Positions 62,413 through 64,000 of a DNA stretch of 64,000 bases are shown one piece after another. A program made the translations under genes and the position numbers. Origin of the DNA: G965250275 sp965250275 (GTDB lineage: Bacteria; Pseudomonadota; Alphaproteobacteria; Rhodobacterales; Rhodobacteraceae); contig OZ252297.1 in NCBI GenBank assembly GCA_965250275.1, positions 310,001-374,000 on the forward strand. Direction: 5' to 3'. Under the pieces are notes generated by a model. It made no database searches. It was not told the DNA's origin and saw nothing but the letters and a program-made list of their open reading frames with translations. Every line of letters starts with the position of its first letter. The first letter of the stretch is position 1.

Positions 62413-63849
62413 ATGATCGAGAAGCGTGATTTCTACATTAACGGCGAATGGGTCAGCCCGATAGCTGGCCAGGACTTCGAAGTGATCGACCCCTCTTCCG
62501 AAGAGGCGTGTGCCGTCATTTCGCTGGGTGGCGAAGCAGATACAAACGCAGCCGTCGCGGCGGCCAAAGCGGCTCTGCCCGGCTGGATGGCCACACCGGT
62601 CGAAGACCGCATCGCTCTGGTCGAAAAACTCATCGATATCTACAAGACCAAGGGCGAAGATCTTGCACAGGCGATGTCGGGCGAGATGGGTGCGCCGATT
62701 GACATGGCCCGCAGTCAACAAGTGGGCGCAGGGATTTATCATCTCAAGAATTTTGTGGATGCAGCCAAGGCGTTTCAGTTCGATCGTCCGTTGGGTGACC
62801 ATGCGCCCAATGACCGTCTGATCTTCGAAGCCGTTGGGGTCGCGGCACTGATCACCCCATGGAACTGGCCGATGAACCAGATCACCCTGAAAGTTGGGGC
62901 GGCCGCAATCGCGGGTTGCACAATGGTCCTCAAACCATCGGAGCAAAGCCCGCTGAATGCGATGATCTTTGCCGAGATGATGGACGAGGCCGGTTTCCCA
63001 CCGGGTGTCTTCAATCTGGTCAACGGTGACGGCGCTGGCGTTGGCAGCACCCTGTCCGGCCATCCGGACGTCGATATGGTCAGCTTCACGGGCTCAACAC
63101 GTGCGGGAACGGCGATCTCCAAAAACGCGGCCGAAACACTGAAAAAGGTCCATCTGGAGCTGGGCGGCAAAGGTGCGAACGTGATCTTTGACGATGCCGA
63201 CGAAAAGGCCGTCAAACGCGGTGTTCTTCACATGATGAACAACACTGGCCAGTCGTGTAACGCGCCCAGCCGGATGCTGGTTCAGAGTGGCGTGTACGAT
63301 CAGGCCGTCGAAATGGCGGCAGAAGTCGCTGAGAAGGTTACGGTCGGAAACGCTCATGAAGAGGGTCGTCACATTGGCCCCGTCGTGAACGAGGTCCAGT
63401 TCGACAAGATTCAGAACCTGATTCAGGCGGGCATCGACGAGGGTGCGCGGCTGGTTGCCGGCGGCACAGGGCGTCCGGATGGATTGAACCGTGGGTACTA
63501 TGTGAAGCCGACCGTCTTTGCCGACGTGACGAACGACATGACAGTGGCCCGAGAAGAGATTTTCGGCCCGGTTCTGTCGATCATGAAGTTTGAAACCGAA
63601 GAGGAAGCAGTCGAAATCGCGAACGACACGCCTTATGGGCTGACCAACTATGTGCAGACGCAGGACAGCCAACGCGCCAACCGGATGGCCCGGAATCTGC
63701 GCTCCGGCATGGTCGAAATGAATGGCACCAGCCGGGCCGCGGGATCACCGTTTGGTGGCATGAAGCAGTCAGGCAACGGCCGCGAAGGCGGTATTTTCGG
63801 CATCGAAGATTTCCTCGAAGTCAAAGCTGTCTCGGGCTGGACACCCTAA
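62413..63849 (+). CDS. NAD(P)-dependent aldehyde dehydrogenase
   Basis: The product is 478 aa. The cofactor region is ALITPWNWPMNQITLKVGAA and VSFTGSTRAGTAISKNAAET. The general base Glu is in LELGGKGANVIF and the catalytic Cys in NNTGQSCNAPSRM. EEIFGPVLSIM is also present. It oxidises an aldehyde to an acid. The aldehyde could come from amine catabolism elsewhere, but no local partner shows this. A terminator follows the stop. Confidence 0.95.
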   Translation: MIEKRDFYINGEWVSPIAGQDFEVIDPSSEEACAVISLGGEADTNAAVAAAKAALPGWMATPVEDRIALVEKLIDIYKTKGEDLAQAMSGEMGAPIDMARSQQVGAGIYHLKNFVDAAKAFQFDRPLGDHAPNDRLIFEAVGVAALITPWNWPMNQITLKVGAAAIAGCTMVLKPSEQSPLNAMIFAEMMDEAGFPPGVFNLVNGDGAGVGSTLSGHPDVDMVSFTGSTRAGTAISKNAAETLKKVHLELGGKGANVIFDDADEKAVKRGVLHMMNNTGQSCNAPSRMLVQSGVYDQAVEMAAEVAEKVTVGNAHEEGRHIGPVVNEVQFDKIQNLIQAGIDEGARLVAGGTGRPDGLNRGYYVKPTVFADVTNDMTVAREEIFGPVLSIMKFETEEEAVEIANDTPYGLTNYVQTQDSQRANRMARNLRSGMVEMNGTSRAAGSPFGGMKQSGNGREGGIFGIEDFLEVKAVSGWTP

Positions 63850-63870
63850 GTCTCAGGCCTTTGAAGCTGG

Positions 63871-63903
63871 AATGGCCAGAGCTTCGTGCTCTGGCCATTT
63901 TCA
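63871..63903 (+). terminator. Rho-independent terminator
   Basis: Twelve-base arms AATGGCCAGAGC and GCTCTGGCCATT flank TTCGT and are followed by TTTTC, about 22 bases after the aldehyde dehydrogenase stop. Confidence 0.93.
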
Positions 63904-63926
63904 ATTGAGCCTGATTGAGTATTCCG

Positions 63927-64000
63927 ATGATCTACACCCGCCTGCACGGACGTTTGGGCAATCAGATGTTCCAGTATGCCGCGGCGCGTGCGCTCGCCGC
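63927..64000 (+). CDS. Glycosyltransferase family 11 (alpha-1,2-fucosyltransferase type), 5' end only
   Basis: The visible codons read MIYTRLHGRLGNQMFQYAAA. G-N-Q-M-F-Q-Y-A near the N-terminus is the GT11 signature. The gene continues beyond the window. With GT25 at 60881 it suggests surface glycan assembly. Confidence 0.8.
   Translation, partial: MIYTRLHGRLGNQMFQYAAARALA

Noticed and set aside
1..64000. CRISPR arrays, insertion sequences, rRNA genes
   Set aside because: No regularly spaced direct repeats, transposase genes or rRNA sequence were seen; the 50-bp repeats are kilobases apart and not an array.

Overview
The window looks like a chromosomal segment of a marine Rhodobacterales (Roseobacter-group) alphaproteobacterium. 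The evidence is a moderately high-GC composition, a TRAP transporter, three proteins with VPLPA-CTERM-type tails, several quaternary-amine catabolic systems, and a TmpA/TmpB-like phosphonate oxygenase pair of the kind known from roseobacters. No computation was run; the calls rest on reading translations and motifs.

Layout. (1) 1-6709: a Baeyer-Villiger-type flavin monooxygenase (cut by the window edge) diverges from a class-C beta-lactamase-fold esterase, a DctP/Q/M TRAP importer and a TetR regulator. This is a plausible uptake-oxidise-hydrolyse module for a ketone. (2) 6938-7013: tRNA-Thr(CGT). It is followed by about 23 kb (7.0-30.5 kb) of accessory DNA: small orphan proteins including a duplicated pair, a membrane-anchored nuclease, three VPLPA-CTERM proteins around a secreted caspase-like peptidase, phage-like scraps, and a run of pseudogenes (MFS transporter, tandem amine oxidase, methionine aminopeptidase, DCC protein). 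The same stretch holds an intact amine oxidase with a divergent TetR and clear operators, a class III adenylate cyclase plus a stand-alone cNMP-binding protein, a DUF4396 membrane protein and an RTX protein. A 50-bp structured repeat occurs three times here. (3) 30.6-43.5 kb: agmatinase family, dimethylglycine/sarcosine dehydrogenase family, TmpB/TmpA-like oxygenases with a LysR regulator, a ProU-type ABC importer whose ATPase gene has an early amber codon, an alpha/beta hydrolase, a D-cysteine desulfhydrase/L-cysteate lyase-type PLP enzyme and a second LysR. (4) 43.7-48.2 kb: an operon for a glutamine-synthetase-like ligase, a Rieske-type oxygenase that lacks its own Rieske cluster motif, a separate small Rieske protein that has it, and an unrecognised protein, divergent from an IclR regulator. 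(5) 48.3-58.1 kb: a BetI-like TetR facing a polyamine/betaine-type ABC importer, a trimethylamine-dehydrogenase-like flavoprotein with an altered substrate cage, an MttB-family methyltransferase and a cytochrome P450. (6) 58.3-64 kb: housekeeping genes (pnp, GT25 glycosyltransferase, 1-Cys peroxiredoxin, aldehyde dehydrogenase, start of a GT11 fucosyltransferase).

How it fits together. Regions 3-5 read as import and stepwise N-demethylation of methylated amines. TmpA/TmpB would turn 2-(trimethylamino)ethylphosphonate into glycine betaine plus phosphate. The ProU and Pot-type importers bring in betaines. The MttB, TMADH-like and DMGDH-like enzymes remove methyl groups. The split Rieske/GS-like operon may activate and oxidise another amine. 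The most unusual items are the split Rieske oxygenase, the duplicated small protein with its shared leader, the 50-bp repeat with compensating base changes, the amber codon in the ABC ATPase, and the tandem-fused amine oxidase pseudogene.
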